Notes under the pieces: model-generated
Told to the model about the DNA's origin: nothing
The model's database searches: none
What the model saw: only the letters and a program-made list of their open reading frames with translations
Assembly (NCBI RefSeq): GCF_030272615.1
Contig: NC_081410.1
Location: 222,197,415 to 222,261,414, forward strand
DNA from: Cryptomeria japonica
Taxonomy: Eukaryota; Streptophyta; Pinopsida; Cupressales; Cupressaceae
DNA: 64,000 nucleotides
Direction of reading: 5' to 3'
Translations under genes and position numbers: made by a program
Shown here: in pieces, positions 1-9,535 of the stretch
Layout of the letters: each line of letters begins with the position of its first letter
Numbering within the stretch: position 1 is the stretch's first letter

Positions 1-524
1 AGAGGCCCATTCCTGAGATGAGTCCTCTGTGCCTTGTATACCTGAGTTAATTGTGTGAAGTTTATATGCTCCAGGAAATTGGTAAACTCACTAAGCCCAA
101 ACGCTTTTCTCAGCTCTTCTGCATTTATCTCTACAAGGGTTTTTCCATTCACATCCCGGATACACCTGGTAACTGAATCATAATTTAAAGCCATCTGGGT
201 TAACAAATCTGTATCCATGAACACCCCTGGGACTACCAATTTCCCAACATCTAGTTCCCAAATGCTATTTTGAGGAGCAGGAGAATTCCTCATTCCAAAA
301 CCGATTTTAAATAACCCCAACCCAGACAGCCCAACCTGTGGGTCTCTTAACCAATTACCCTTATCATACAATCCTTCTCCAATCTTCAGTCGAGGAGCCC
401 TGGGTACTAATTCTTTGGCCTTAGATGCCTGGTTGGTTGACAGCGTCAACTGCTCTAAGAAGTCATCACACACACTTCTTTCAAGATAATCAATTTTACC
501 AGAAAATTCCCTTTTAGGAGCCAT
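1..524 (-). CDS. Family A protein, N-terminal part (runs off window edge)
   Basis: The frame is open for about 174 codons from an ATG at 524 to the window edge, with no stop. The product starts MAPKREFSG. A block at about residues 120-150 (VTRCIRDVNGKTLVEIN) aligns by eye with the copies at 52.4 kb (VERCVRDAKGKVFLAIN) and 13.8 kb (NTRQVKDADQNVVMTLD), so this is the N-terminal globular region of a repeated, unnamed family. The function is unknown: no catalytic motif is visible. All other copies in the window carry stops and frameshifts, whereas this one does not in the visible part. A leader without coding potential and then a repeat array rich in TCP and G-box motifs lie upstream. It could be a young retroelement cargo gene or a retained host copy. 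The ATG chosen is the first in the open stretch and matches the start style of the 52.2 kb copy (MRPKLPQ). Confidence 0.6.
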   Translation of the reverse strand, partial: MAPKREFSGKIDYLERSVCDDFLEQLTLSTNQASKAKELVPRAPRLKIGEGLYDKGNWLRDPQVGLSGLGLFKIGFGMRNSPAPQNSIWELDVGKLVVPGVFMDTDLLTQMALNYDSVTRCIRDVNGKTLVEINAEELRKAFGLSEFTNFLEHINFTQLTQVYKAQRTHLRNGP

Positions 525-1039
525 TTGCAATACAACCGGATAAATATTACTTCTGAAACTATTTATGCTATATGAGAACAACTTCACGTATCACAACACA
601 AGAACGGCTGCAAAATAAGAAAAACCTGATGCTTGCTCGAAGAAATTCGCTCTGCAACCAATTCGCCTTCTCTGTATTTGTAAAAGATAACTCTGCGTTT
701 GCCTCCTCTGCAAAATCCTTTTAAGAGGTATCCTTACTTAGTTGTTAGGAAATCAAATGCTTGTACTCTAGGCCTTAACTGTAACATTGATTCCGCATGC
801 TTCGGCCGTCCCTTCAAAATCGAATTCATACGAGAATTCATATTTTAGCTCCAACGGGCCGCAGTCTTTCTGCAAGTGTCTCTCTGTGAATTTCATTTTG
901 ACGGCTTTGTCCTTAGTCTAAGTCCTGTCTTTTTATTGGCCACATAATACCACGCGGCATCCGACCATTGGCTTAGAAAATCCCCTCACATTCTATTTTG
1001 ATACTGGCTGAATGTCGCCCTTTATACCGTAGCGGGCCC
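525..1039 (-). other. Presumed 5' leader and proximal upstream region of the 1-524 ORF
   Basis: No convincing coding sequence or element terminus is visible here. It is less AT-rich than most of the window and leads from the repeat array to the ATG at 524. I treat it as leader or promoter-proximal sequence by position only; no TATA box is assigned. Confidence 0.35.
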
Positions 1040-1071
1040 GTGCTTTTCTCTTTTGCCATGTCATCATCATG

Positions 1072-1080
1072 ACACGTGGA
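1072..1080. promoter_or_regulatory. G-box-like site ACACGTGGA
   Basis: The palindromic CACGTG core is at 1073-1078. G-boxes are known plant bZIP/bHLH sites; occupancy here is inference. Further CACGTG cores lie at 1472-1477, 1676-1681 and 2110-2115. Confidence 0.45.
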
Positions 1081-1097
1081 CGGCTGATATTCATTCT

Positions 1098-1147
1098 CGC
1101 TATTTCGCAGCCTTAAAATGTGAGCACTTAACCCTTGCGAAATAGCG
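1098..1147. repeat. Hairpin 1 of upstream array
   Basis: The 12-bp arms CGCTATTTCGCA (1098-1109) and TGCGAAATAGCG (1136-1147) are perfectly complementary around a 26-nt loop. Confidence 0.85.
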
Positions 1148-1342
1148 CGGGCTGTTGGATTATCTTTCAAGTTAATCGCCTTTTAATCCTTCGAACAGGT
1201 CCTCAGGAATGGTGGGCCCGCTGAGTCATCAGTGACATCTGGCATCTAGTCATCCACTGTGCTGATTTGTCATTCTGTCATTTGCCGGAAGAAGAACCAT
1301 GGGGGGCCCCACTTCAGTCTCGACAGGTCTACCTCAGGAAAG

Positions 1343-1352
1343 GTGGGCCCAC
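1343..1352. promoter_or_regulatory. TCP-type palindrome GTGGGCCCAC, copy 1
   Basis: This is a perfect 10-bp palindrome that contains the GTGGGNCC and GGGCCCAC motifs known for plant TCP transcription factors. A related GGTGGGCCCG lies at 1211-1220. Confidence 0.5.
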
Positions 1353-1496
1353 AGAAACGCCATAGACACCTGGCTTTCGTGGCACCTTCGAAGCTGACCT
1401 GTCAACTTTTCATTTGTCGAACATACACTATAGGGACCCACAGCTGCCTTTTAGACCGCGTGGCATCAAGACACGTGGACGGTCCAGGTTAACTTT

Positions 1497-1546
1497 CGCT
1501 ATTTCGCAGCCTTAAAATGTGAGCATCTTACCCTTGCGAAATAGCG
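1497..1546. repeat. Hairpin 2 of upstream array
   Basis: The same perfect 12-bp arms occur at 1497-1508 and 1535-1546. The loop differs from hairpin 1 only near its 3' end. Confidence 0.85.
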
Positions 1547-1610
1547 CGAGCCGTTAGATCTTATCTCGACTTGCGCGACATTTAAACCCTGCTAGGAGCT
1601 TTCAGAAGAG

Positions 1611-1620
1611 GTGGGCCCAC
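1611..1620. promoter_or_regulatory. TCP-type palindrome GTGGGCCCAC, copy 2
   Basis: An exact repeat of the palindrome, placed after the conserved CTAGGAGCTTTCA segment of the module. Confidence 0.5.
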
Positions 1621-1786
1621 GGACACATCATGGACACCTGGCTTTCGTGTCACCTTCGACTGTGGCGGCCCGTGCCACGTGTTACCTTATAATACGCCAA
1701 AAGAAAGCCACGGGGCTCCAGCTATCTCTGACAGCTATGCTTTCCACTTACCCTATCGTGACACATGGACGGCCGGTATTCATTCT

Positions 1787-1836
1787 CGCTATTTCGCAGC
1801 CTTAAAGGGTGAGCACTTAACCCTTGCGAAATAGCG
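1787..1836. repeat. Hairpin 3 of upstream array
   Basis: The arms at 1787-1798 and 1825-1836 are perfect. The loop carries AAAGGGTGAG where the other copies have AAAATGTGAG. Confidence 0.85.
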
Positions 1837-1903
1837 CCAACCGTCGGATCTTTCCCCACGTTGATCAGCATTTAAACCCCGCTAGGAGCTTTCAAAAAAA
1901 AGG

Positions 1904-1913
1904 GTGGGCCCAC
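1904..1913. promoter_or_regulatory. TCP-type palindrome GTGGGCCCAC, copy 3
   Basis: An exact repeat of the palindrome in the same place within the third module. Confidence 0.5.
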
Positions 1914-2222
1914 TGACACGCCACAGACACCTGGCTCTCTGTCATCTTCGAAGCTGAGCTGTCAACTTCTCATTCGCTGGAAAGAGCCACGGGGGCCTCA
2001 ATGAATTATAAGAGCTATCCCTGCCAGGTCACCTCCACCTGTGAGTTGACTCATCTTTGGGGCCCACTTTGATCCTTAATCTTAAAATGTTGACTGTGGC
2101 GGCCTGTGCCACGTGCTGCACTCTAATACGCCAGAGAAGACCACGTAGAGGGGGCCCCACCTTCTTGACTTTCGCAACCTTCACTTCCTCCGCATGACAC
2201 ATGGACGGCCGGTATTCATTCT

Positions 2223-2272
2223 CTCTATTTCGCAGCCTTAAAATGTGAGCACTTAACCCTTGCGAAATAGCG
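2223..2272. repeat. Hairpin 4 of upstream array
   Basis: The left arm is CTCTATTTCGCA (one mismatch) at 2223-2234 and the right arm TGCGAAATAGCG is at 2261-2272. Confidence 0.8.
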
Positions 2273-2300
2273 CCAACCGTCGGATCTCTCCCCAAGTTGA

Positions 2301-2600
2301 TCAGTGTTTACTGGGCCCGGCACTTTAGAAGGAAATAATAAAAGGCGAAAATTTTCAAATAATTAACATGACCGCCTAGGTAAGTAGCAAGGGGGGACAC
2401 TTCTTACGACCCCGCGACCCATGACTTAAGTGAAATAAAGTAACGTCGGAATAGAAACCAGGGGACCTAACACAAAAGATAAAGCCTAACACTTAGAAAA
2501 ACCTTAAACCCTCTAGGTTTAGAATAAGGCTGAAGCATTTGGGGCCACATCTTATACAAATTTTTTCAAAAACCATAGCCAAATATGGGGAAAGAATCCA
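2301..2600. other. Unassigned spacer
   Basis: No gene, terminus or repeat was recognised. It separates the hairpin array from the gypsy-derived DNA of U and may contain the unseen left border of U. Confidence 0.3.
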
Positions 2601-2879
2601 ATTTTAAAACAGCGATAACAGCATGGATGGTAGAGGATTTAAGGCTTGTGTTCTCCAAAGCATGCATGCATATACATTGTTTTTGCTCTAATGATCAAGA
2701 CAAAAGATAGGAATGGAGGATTCATTTTGATAGGATGAGGGATATGATATGGAGGATATGGATAGCATAGTCAAGATCAAAGATAGGAAAGGAGAATGAA
2801 CTTAGATATGATGTAGATGGATGGGAGGATTGCGTGGATGAAGCTTGACCCCAAGTGTAGAGTGCAAGGGGATGAGGGA

Positions 2880-3060
2880 ATTACACATGACGATTTTTTG
2901 CCAAGTTTTCATCATGGTACTTAACCAAGGAGCCACAAGAAGTGGTTTTCACCATTGGATGAAATGATTTTTCTTTACTTTTTTCTGAATTTTTTTTTTT
3001 TTAAATTTTCTTTTTTTTTTGAATTTTTTGAATTTTTGAATTTTTGGAATAGTTTGGATG
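2880..3060 (-). other. Block homologous to the 3' region of gypsy element Z
   Basis: The words GCCAAGTTTTCA, GGTACTT, AGCCACAA, GTGGTTTTCACC and the following T-rich runs recur in the same style at 36,560-36,790. This ties U to Z. Confidence 0.5.
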
Positions 3061-3399
3061 GAGAAGGATAAGGATGAGTGGATATGGAAAATAGTGGATG
3101 CGTGAAGGAGGAAGGGAGGACTCAAGCATCTAGTTCCATAGATGGTATCCCTTAGTATTTTTTCAAACTAGAGGTATGCTCATAGATGTTGGTAACAATA
3201 ATTGGGGAGATGAAATGGATAGGGGATGGAAGACAAGGATTTGGAAAGGATTGGACTAATGGAATGGGATTGTGAAAAGTGGATGGTGGATAATGGATGG
3301 GGTTTTGAAGAATTTGTGGAAGATCAACATTGGAACACACCTTGAAGGGTGGTGGAGTAGTGGGGGAGAGTGTTTTGAATTAGATGGGGGATAAAGTGT

Positions 3400-4050
3400 A
3401 GATTTTGGGAATTGAGGACCCAAAATAGAAGAAGGGGATGATGGAGTTGGGATGGTGGATTTTGGGACATAAGGACCCAAAATGGATTTTGAAGATGGAG
3501 GTGTATTAGATGGAGGATTGGAGGATTTGTGAATGGATGGAGCTTTTGGATTAACAAGTTTGGACGATAATTTTGATTTTTCTTTGGGATGCATTGCCTC
3601 TTTGGGAATCCACATAGTTTTTGATTTTTTCTTTTGGGGCCTTTGTGGCCTTTTTGTTTTTTCTTTCTATCAGATCACATTTTTCTTTTGAGCATGTAGT
3701 TTTGAGGGGACATGTTGATCCTTTGATTTTTGTGGATTTTGAGCTTTATTATTTTTTAGATTGGGCATCCAAATTGCTTCCAATAGTAATGGGGTGGGTG
3801 CATGAGGATGAAGGATTGATGGATTTTATGGATGGGATGGTGGAAAGAGAGTGTTGGGAGGCATCCAAGGATGTGTGCCTTTGTTGATCTTGCTTAGGGA
3901 TTATTTGAGGTGATGGAGTGGTGGATGTAGGGATTTAAGGACCCAATATAGATGGAAGAGATGGAGGATTGAGCATCGAAACATAGGGGCCCAAAATGGA
4001 TGAAAGGAATGAAGGGTTTAACATTGGAACATAGGGTCCCAAAATGGATG
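3400..4050. repeat. Dispersed tandem motif GGACCCAAAATGGA
   Basis: Variants of ACATAGGG(T/G)CCCAAAATGGA and GGACCCAAAATGGA occur at about 3417, 3473, 3938, 3986 and 4030, among GGATGG-rich sequence. On the minus strand they read as repeated Pro/Trp-containing peptides such as PFWVP. Confidence 0.5.
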
Positions 4051-4701
4051 CGGAAGATGAGGGGATATCAGGATTTTATTTGTATGAGGGAAATTTTGAT
4101 TTAGGAGGAATAGTGGATGTACCAACATCTTGAGCATTATCTTGAGGACCCTTATTATTTTGGAAACAAGATGCGAGTCCATTTTGAGGGGGATGAGATG
4201 TGGAAGGAAGATTAGGATCTTTGGATGGATTGGGATCATGGCATGGACATGAAGGGATACTTGATCTTGACTAGGGAGGGTATCATGAGATGAAGTGGGA
4301 GGGGTGATTGGATCATGAGATGGAAGAGGATGATGCGATGATAGAGGAATCATATGATCATGAGAGGAAGTGGAGGAAATTGGATCATTAGATGGAGTGG
4401 AGGGAGATGCATCATGATATGGAGAGGCTTCTATGCTAGCATGCTTTGGAACAATCTTTTGGAATGTTTGGAGTTGTGGGGATTGTGTGGAGGAAGGTAT
4501 GGAAGCTTTGATGTGAGTAGATGGGGAAATGGGGGTATCATGAAGTGTGGGGGATTGGGATTTGTTTTGAGGTGGAGGTGATTGGGGTGGATGGAGGACT
4601 TGAGGAGACTTGGCCACTTTTCTATGAGGTGAGGATTTTGTCTCCTTTGCTAGCATGTCTTGGATAAGATTATGCATGATGGATTTGGAGGATGTGGACA
4701 A
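4018..4701 (-). CDS. Low-complexity Pro/Ser/His-rich frame in U (227 aa)
   Basis: The frame runs from MSTSSKSIMHNL. It has a short charged start and then long stretches of Ser, Pro, His and Thr (for example SSHDHMIPLSSHHPLPSHD), produced by a GATGG-type DNA repeat on the opposite strand. No domain is recognisable. Z has gag at the comparable place, so this may be a degenerate or replaced gag tail, or simply an open frame through purine/pyrimidine-biased DNA that lacks stop codons. The composition alone can keep the frame open, so coding status is doubtful. Confidence 0.25.
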   Translation of the reverse strand: MSTSSKSIMHNLIQDMLAKETKSSPHRKVAKSPQVLHPPQSPPPQNKSQSPTLHDTPISPSTHIKASIPSSTQSPQLQTFQKIVPKHASIEASPYHDASPSTPSNDPISSTSSHDHMIPLSSHHPLPSHDPITPPTSSHDTLPSQDQVSLHVHAMIPIHPKILIFLPHLIPLKMDSHLVSKIIRVLKIMLKMLVHPLFLLNQNFPHTNKILISPHLPHPFWDPMFQC

Positions 4702-4798
4702 TATGGATTTTGGAGGATTAGGATTAGATGGAGAATTGGGATTAGATGGAGGATTGGGATTGGATGGAGGATTAGGATAATGGATTGGGGAATTAGGA

Positions 4799-5143
4799 TT
4801 AATGATTGGAGAAATATGGAGTAAAAGATTTGGATGGGGAGTAGAGGTAATTAATGCATTTTAGAAGGCTGGTGATTGAGATATGGATGGGGGGAGATGA
4901 AGGTATATATTCAGATGAGGGATAATATCGAGATACGGATGTGGAATAAGATGGATTTCCCTTGTTGAAGGTAGAGGAAGGATAGGAGATATGGTATAGA
5001 TTGGGATTAGGTGCAATGTGTTGAGGTGAGATGGACAAATGTTTGATAGGTGGGTGGGAGATTATGGGATTAACTTGGTAGGCTGATTCGTGAACTTCCA
5101 TGAGCATCTTCTCATACCAAGCTTTGAAATTTTGGATAGACAT
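4799..5143 (-). CDS. Short frame in U with gag-like start (114 aa)
   Basis: The frame begins MSIQNFKAWYEKMLMEVHES, which has a normal amino-acid composition. It then turns into Ser/Pro/Tyr-rich sequence. It lies just upstream, in transcription order, of the 4018-4701 frame but in another frame. It may be the residual N-terminus of the U ORF. No family was recognised. Confidence 0.25.
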   Translation of the reverse strand: MSIQNFKAWYEKMLMEVHESAYQVNPIISHPPIKHLSISPQHIAPNPNLYHISYPSSTFNKGNPSYSTSVSRYYPSSEYIPSSPPIHISITSLLKCINYLYSPSKSFTPYFSNH

Positions 5144-5224
5144 GTTGAGAGTGAAGGATTAGATTGGAATTGGATGAATATGTTTTGGAGGGGAAATATT
5201 ATGAAGATTATGTTAAATAAAGAT

Positions 5225-5760
5225 GGCGATTAGGACTTGGCTTGGAATGATGATGGATTAGATTTGATTAGATTTGGATTAGAATTGGTTCAATTGGATC
5301 GGTCCTTGGATTAGGACTTGGATTCATTGGATTGGTCCTTGGATTAGGACTTGATTGGATTGGTCCTTGGATTGGTTGATTGATTGAATGGATTGGATTG
5401 AAGTGGATTAGATTGGATTGAATTGGATTGGATTAGATTGGATTGGTTTGGATCAGATTGGATTGGATTAGGTTGGATTTGATTTGATTTGATTGAATTG
5501 GATTGGATTGAATTGGATTAGATTGGATTGAATTGGATTGGGTTGGATTGGATTAAATTAGATTGGATTGGATTGGATTGGATTGGATTTCATTTGATTT
5601 GATTGGATTGGATTGGATTAGTCATTGGATTAGGACTTGGTTTGATTGGATTGGATTTGATTTGGATTGGTCCTTGGATTAGATTAGATTGGTTGATTGT
5701 TTGGATTGGATAATCGGATTAGGAAGATGGATGGATTTGATTGATTGGAATTTTGGAGAT
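5225..5760. repeat. GGATT/TTGGA pentamer-derived array
   Basis: The segment consists mostly of GGATT, GAATT and GATTT units (for example GGATTGGATTGGATTGGATT near 5570), broken by longer TTGGTCCTTGGATTAGGACT units around 5300-5370 and 5620-5680. It lies inside the U internal region, upstream of the low-complexity frames. Confidence 0.85.
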
Positions 5761-6039
5761 TTGATTGGACTAGAGGAAGAATGAATATTAGTTGACGAAG
5801 GATGATTGTTTGAATGGATGAAAGTGGATTGGGGATTGGAGAATTTCTTGGATAGATAGAAATGGATTAAAGATTTGATGATGACAAGATGGAATTTGGA
5901 AAGAGGGGTGATTGATTGGTTGTGGGGGATGGACTTGGTAAGAGATGTCAAGTAAAGAAAACACAATGGTCGAAAGAAGTTAGACTCAATAAGACACTCA
6001 TGCTCCTTCACAACATATCCTATGGTCAGAAAAGACAAT

Positions 6040-6799
6040 AGTCAATGGATCCCAATTGGTTTCCTAGCTATGCTTACCCAGAGTAGACACTTGGATGCTT
6101 GACCCCAATGGCTCCCCTCCATGACACTCACTTCTCTAGGGCATCCAAGCATCAATTCCCATGAAAACTCCTCATGGCAAACTTCGTGTCTCTACTAAGG
6201 GCCATAAAAATATGGGTGGCTTCGGAGGTCCGACCTCCTGCACCAATGACTAGAAGGTTTTTGGCCACTATGCACAAGGTGTTTAGTATGGCTTCTTGTT
6301 AGGAGCTACCCTTCGTAGTTGCACAAATGCAATTGAGGCCTATAACCCAATGAAGCTCTCAAAACTTAGAAGTCATGCAAGCATGATTGAGATCTCTAGG
6401 ATCCTACTAAGCACCTAATGTGAGAGTGAACTCTTATATAGCCCCAACCATTCACCCTTTTGTCATCAATGGCCTATTTATTATAGTGAGTTGGGAACCC
6501 CAGGTCCAGGTGTACTCACTTGGGTCATTCCCCTCTTACCTTCTCAAAGAGAAAGTTGGGAGGGCAGGCCCACTAAGGGTAAATATGCAACAAACATGAA
6601 AATCTTGGAGGGTCTATATTTTTTATCCTCTAGGTAGATGAGAGCATACTCTCCTAGCTTTATGCTTTTCACAAACACAAAAAGAAATGGTTTATTTACC
6701 CCCTAATTAGATCTAGGTGCCTCAAAAAAGGATTAAAAAGACACGATGTTTGCTTGTATGTCCTTAGGCAACCTGCAAGAATGATGGATTAGTAGTTTT
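6040..6799 (-). other. U leader, homologous to the Z leader
   Basis: The segment shares long near-identical stretches with 44,820-45,586, such as GGATCCCAATTGGTTTCC, ATGCTTACCCAGAG and CTAGAAGGTTTTTGGCCACT. In both elements it lies directly inside the 5' LTR. It is non-coding. The homology shows that U is a derivative of the Z family. Confidence 0.75.
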
Positions 6800-8564
6800 T
6801 GTGATAATCGATCTTGGGCATTCGAAAGAAAAGAAGCTGCAAACACAAGAGGATTAGCCCAAAACAAATGTTGAAAAATCAGTTTTCTTATGATTTTCTA
6901 AATAATTTCAAAAAAAAGTTTGATAAAAACTGATTTTATATGCTAAAAATATGGAAATCTAAAGTTCAAAAAGAAGGGTTGAGTTTGCACATATTAAAAT
7001 ATTTTTCAAAAATAGATATGAAAAACCTAAAGACAACCCATTTTATATCCCTGAATCCCCTTTCCAACGCATTTTGAATTTTCAAAATCCGACACCTGAG
7101 AAAAATGTTATTCCCGTTTTATGAAACCCAATTTTTTCACGCGCTGAACTCGTGGCGCTCGTGCTAAAGCGCATGCGCAGGCATTGTTTTGTAGTTTTTA
7201 ATGATTTTTTGACTATGCGCATGCATTTTAGCGTGAGTGCAAGCGTTGTTTCACCTGCGCACGTTCTATTTGATAGTTTTAATGAAAAAATTAAATATTT
7301 TACCAAATGCATGCACCGATTCGTAGTCAAATACACTGATTCATGAGAGAACACGCTAATTGACTAAAAACTGCATAAAAGGTACTAGAAAATTCATATT
7401 TTGAATCACCCACACTGTTTGACCTGCAGACGCACTGAACCAGTGAGGTGAATGTGTTGTTGTGGAGATGAACGCACCGAATCTACAATCTGTGATCTAA
7501 AAACAATTCATACTCACAAAAATGTTAAAAATAGGGACGTGGGTCCCACTGGGAAAGCCAGAATGAAGAGGGGAAAAAGATGGAAGAAGAATGAAGGGAC
7601 AAAAGGAGGTTAGAATGCAAATAAACCAAACAATGACACAATACGAATGCAAACAACCAACTTTATACCTTGTCTTTCACCTCTCCCTCAGATTGAGCTT
7701 GATGAACTGGATGATGAAGATGCGCCCTTGATGGTCCACTTGATGTGCTCTATGCTTTATGTGGATGTGGATTGTTCTCCAAATTCTCAACGAATTATGT
7801 TTGGATTGGATTTGGATGATGAGGATGAATGAGATGAATTGGATTAGATGAGAGGATATTTGGGCATTATGAGGGTATGATAGGAACAAGATAGAAGAGA
7901 AATGGGCAGCATGACAATGTATGAGAAGTGGATGATTTGTGAGGAGAATAGGCTCCAATTTATAGAATGGAGAAGGCCAATGGAGGGCCAAGATTGATTT
8001 GATCATGAAGGGTCGAGATTTATTTGAGATAGAAGGCATGGATCAAAGGTGCCTTGGGAAAATAAATAGGAATATAAAATTCCTTGAGAAGGGGGGGGAA
8101 AGGAAATTTGAATTGAAAATAAGGAATTAAAAATTCCAAAATAAGGATGCATTGAGGGATTCAAAGAAATTTGAATTTATTTGAGAGGCTCAATGTTGAT
8201 GTGACATGAGTGGGAATTAAAAATTGAGGGATAATGATAAGCATGATTATGAGAGATTCTAGAAGGATTAATTAGGCTAATGAGATTAGAAAAAGTGATT
8301 TGTAGGAATCACATGACTAGGTTAATTAATTAGAATTAATTAACTGAGTGGGTTTAGAGGAAATGATTATTGGAGGGGACTTTAGAGGAATATGGGAATA
8401 ATTTATTTATTTTATAAATTAATTAATGGACAATAGTGACAGAATTAATTAAATTAGATTTAATTGATTTTGAGAGGAAAAAGGATAACACAATTAAATT
8501 AATTAATTATGTTGATAGGCTTAAATTAATTAAATATTAATTTAATTGATTTTAGGTGTCTACA
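6800..8564 (-). mobile_element. 5' LTR of element U
   Basis: On the minus strand it begins TGTAGACACCT (8564 downward) and ends ...TTATCACA (6800). The 7.6-8.56 kb part matches the Z LTR in order: a GATGGAGCTTGATGAA-like block, TGATGTGCTC, then a long AATTAATTAA-rich stretch. U carries about 0.5 kb extra near its 3' end (6.8-7.6 kb), including a GCGCATGCGCA-rich patch. The junction at 8564/8565 cuts the gag of element Y. Confidence 0.7.
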
Positions 8565-9464
8565 CTTGTTACAAGCATAACAAGTCACATTGTTTTTTTG
8601 AATAGCCTTTCCATATCCTATGTCGGTTTGTGTTCTGCATTGATTTGATAAGTTCCCAAATCTTCCACAAACATAACATCTTACATTCATTCTGCAGTTT
8701 TCTGAATTGTGACCAATTTTGTTGTATACAATCACTGGTGGGTGCATTAATTTTCTGATTGTTTCTAGATCTACACTGATTTGGTCTATGACCATACTTG
8801 TTACAGTTAAAGTATTTCCCATTAAATTTGTAGGCATTGGGTTGTCTTACCGGGGTTTACTATGATCATGATTGTTTGTAGTACCAGAACTTTCACCAAC
8901 TTCAAATCCAAGTCCATTAGTGTCTCCATTAGGTTTCTGACTTTTCAACTTACCATAAAGTTCTTCTGAACTTTTCTTGAATTTCTCTTTATGTTGATTT
9001 GCAATAGCCAACTCATTTTCCAAAAATTCCTTTTGTCTCAGAAGTTCAGTTTTATCATGTTCCATGTGAATCAGATCTATCTTCAACATATCATTTTCAT
9101 GACTGAGTCTTAGATTTTCATTTCCAGCATCATTGAGTCTTCTAGTCAAGTCATCTTCATTCTTCTTTCTATCTTCAATGTCTTTACAAAATCTCATAGT
9201 CATGTCTTGCATTTCATTCCTCAAAGTTGTTTTTTCTTGCCTCATCTTGCTTACAAGATCATTAAGAGTTTCCTTTTCATCATCATTACTCTACATCTTC
9301 TCATGAAGTTCTTTTCTCTTATTTCTAGAAATAGTGAGATTCTCCTAAAGTCCTTGAATGAATTCATGTGCAGTCCTCGGATCATCTTCAAGTTTAATAC
9401 TCTTCAACTTTTTTGCATCATAGTCCACAAGAACTCCTTCTAATTGCTTTCTTAAATTCTCCAT
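8565..9464 (-). pseudogene. Gag-like coiled-coil/zinc-knuckle protein of element Y, cut by U
   Basis: The frame opens at ATG 9464 (MENLRKQLEG) and stays in one frame to 8565. It has TAG stops near 9345 and 9290 and a TAA near 8852. Residues about 40-200 form a charged coiled coil rich in Glu, Lys and Leu, and then CCHC-type knuckles follow. CYVCGRFGNLSNQC has Asn in place of His, and a further CYACNK is cut after its second Cys by the U LTR. The same arrangement (coiled coil, GLGF/NGIGY linker, several knuckles) occurs in W at 27,214-28,491. Gag would package element RNA; this copy is dead. Confidence 0.75.
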
Positions 9465-9513
9465 CTGTACCGGTGTCAAAATCTTCCTCAAGCTTTTAGA
9501 GTTTTGAAAATAG

Positions 9514-9534
9514 AGGACTAGGCTTTGATACTAA
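9514..9534 (-). other. Decayed primer-binding site of element Y
   Basis: GGCTTTGATACTAAT on the plus strand is a mutated complement of the initiator-Met tRNA PBS (TTGGTATCAGAGCC). It directly abuts the LTR end at 9536 and fixes the element as minus strand. Confidence 0.65.
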
Positions 9535-9535
9535 T

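Larger units (their letters stand above)
1040..2300. repeat. Degenerate tandem array of hairpin + TCP-site + G-box modules
   Basis: Four modules at irregular spacing (hairpin starts 1098, 1497, 1787, 2223) share the same order: a CACGTGGAC-like box, an inverted repeat CGCTATTTCGCA...TGCGAAATAGCG enclosing a conserved loop (GCCTTAAAATGTGAGCACTT), a GATCTT/GTTGATC stretch, CTAGGAGCTTTCA, then GTGGGCCCAC and CACCTGGCTTTCGTGTCACC. Modules 3 and 4 have CACATG instead of CACGTG, as expected from decay of methylated CpG. The segment is visibly more GC- and CpG-rich than its surroundings. It lies about 0.5-1.8 kb upstream of the open family A frame. It may be promoter DNA amplified by tandem duplication, or a fragment of an unrecognised element LTR. 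Confidence 0.8.
2601..8564 (-). mobile_element. Element U: pol-less (LARD-like) Ty3/gypsy derivative, 3' end not located
   Basis: U reads on the minus strand. Its 5' LTR is 6800-8564 and its leader (6040-6799) is homologous to the leader of gypsy element Z (44,820-45,586). Near its other end, 2880-3060 resembles the Z 3' region (36,560-36,790). Between these homologous ends, Z has gag-pol, but U has only low-complexity GGATGG/GGATT sequence and Pro/Ser/His-rich frames. This is the layout of a large retrotransposon derivative that would rely on proteins from a relative. No second LTR copy was found on the left, so U is truncated or its 3' LTR lies outside the window. It inserted in the gag of element Y, splitting a zinc knuckle. 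Confidence 0.65.

Noticed and set aside
1259-1805. Short plus-strand frames in the hairpin array
   Set aside because: They result from GC-rich repeat modules and share only repeat-derived peptides. The regulatory-type motifs are the better explanation.
3152-3615. Several overlapping Pro/Ser-rich frames on the minus strand
   Set aside because: Three phases are open at once because of the GGATGG-rich opposite strand. Composition, not coding, explains them.
7082-7354. Overlapping frames on both strands at the GCGCATGCGCA patch
   Set aside because: They lie in the U LTR and have no family similarity. They are open by chance.
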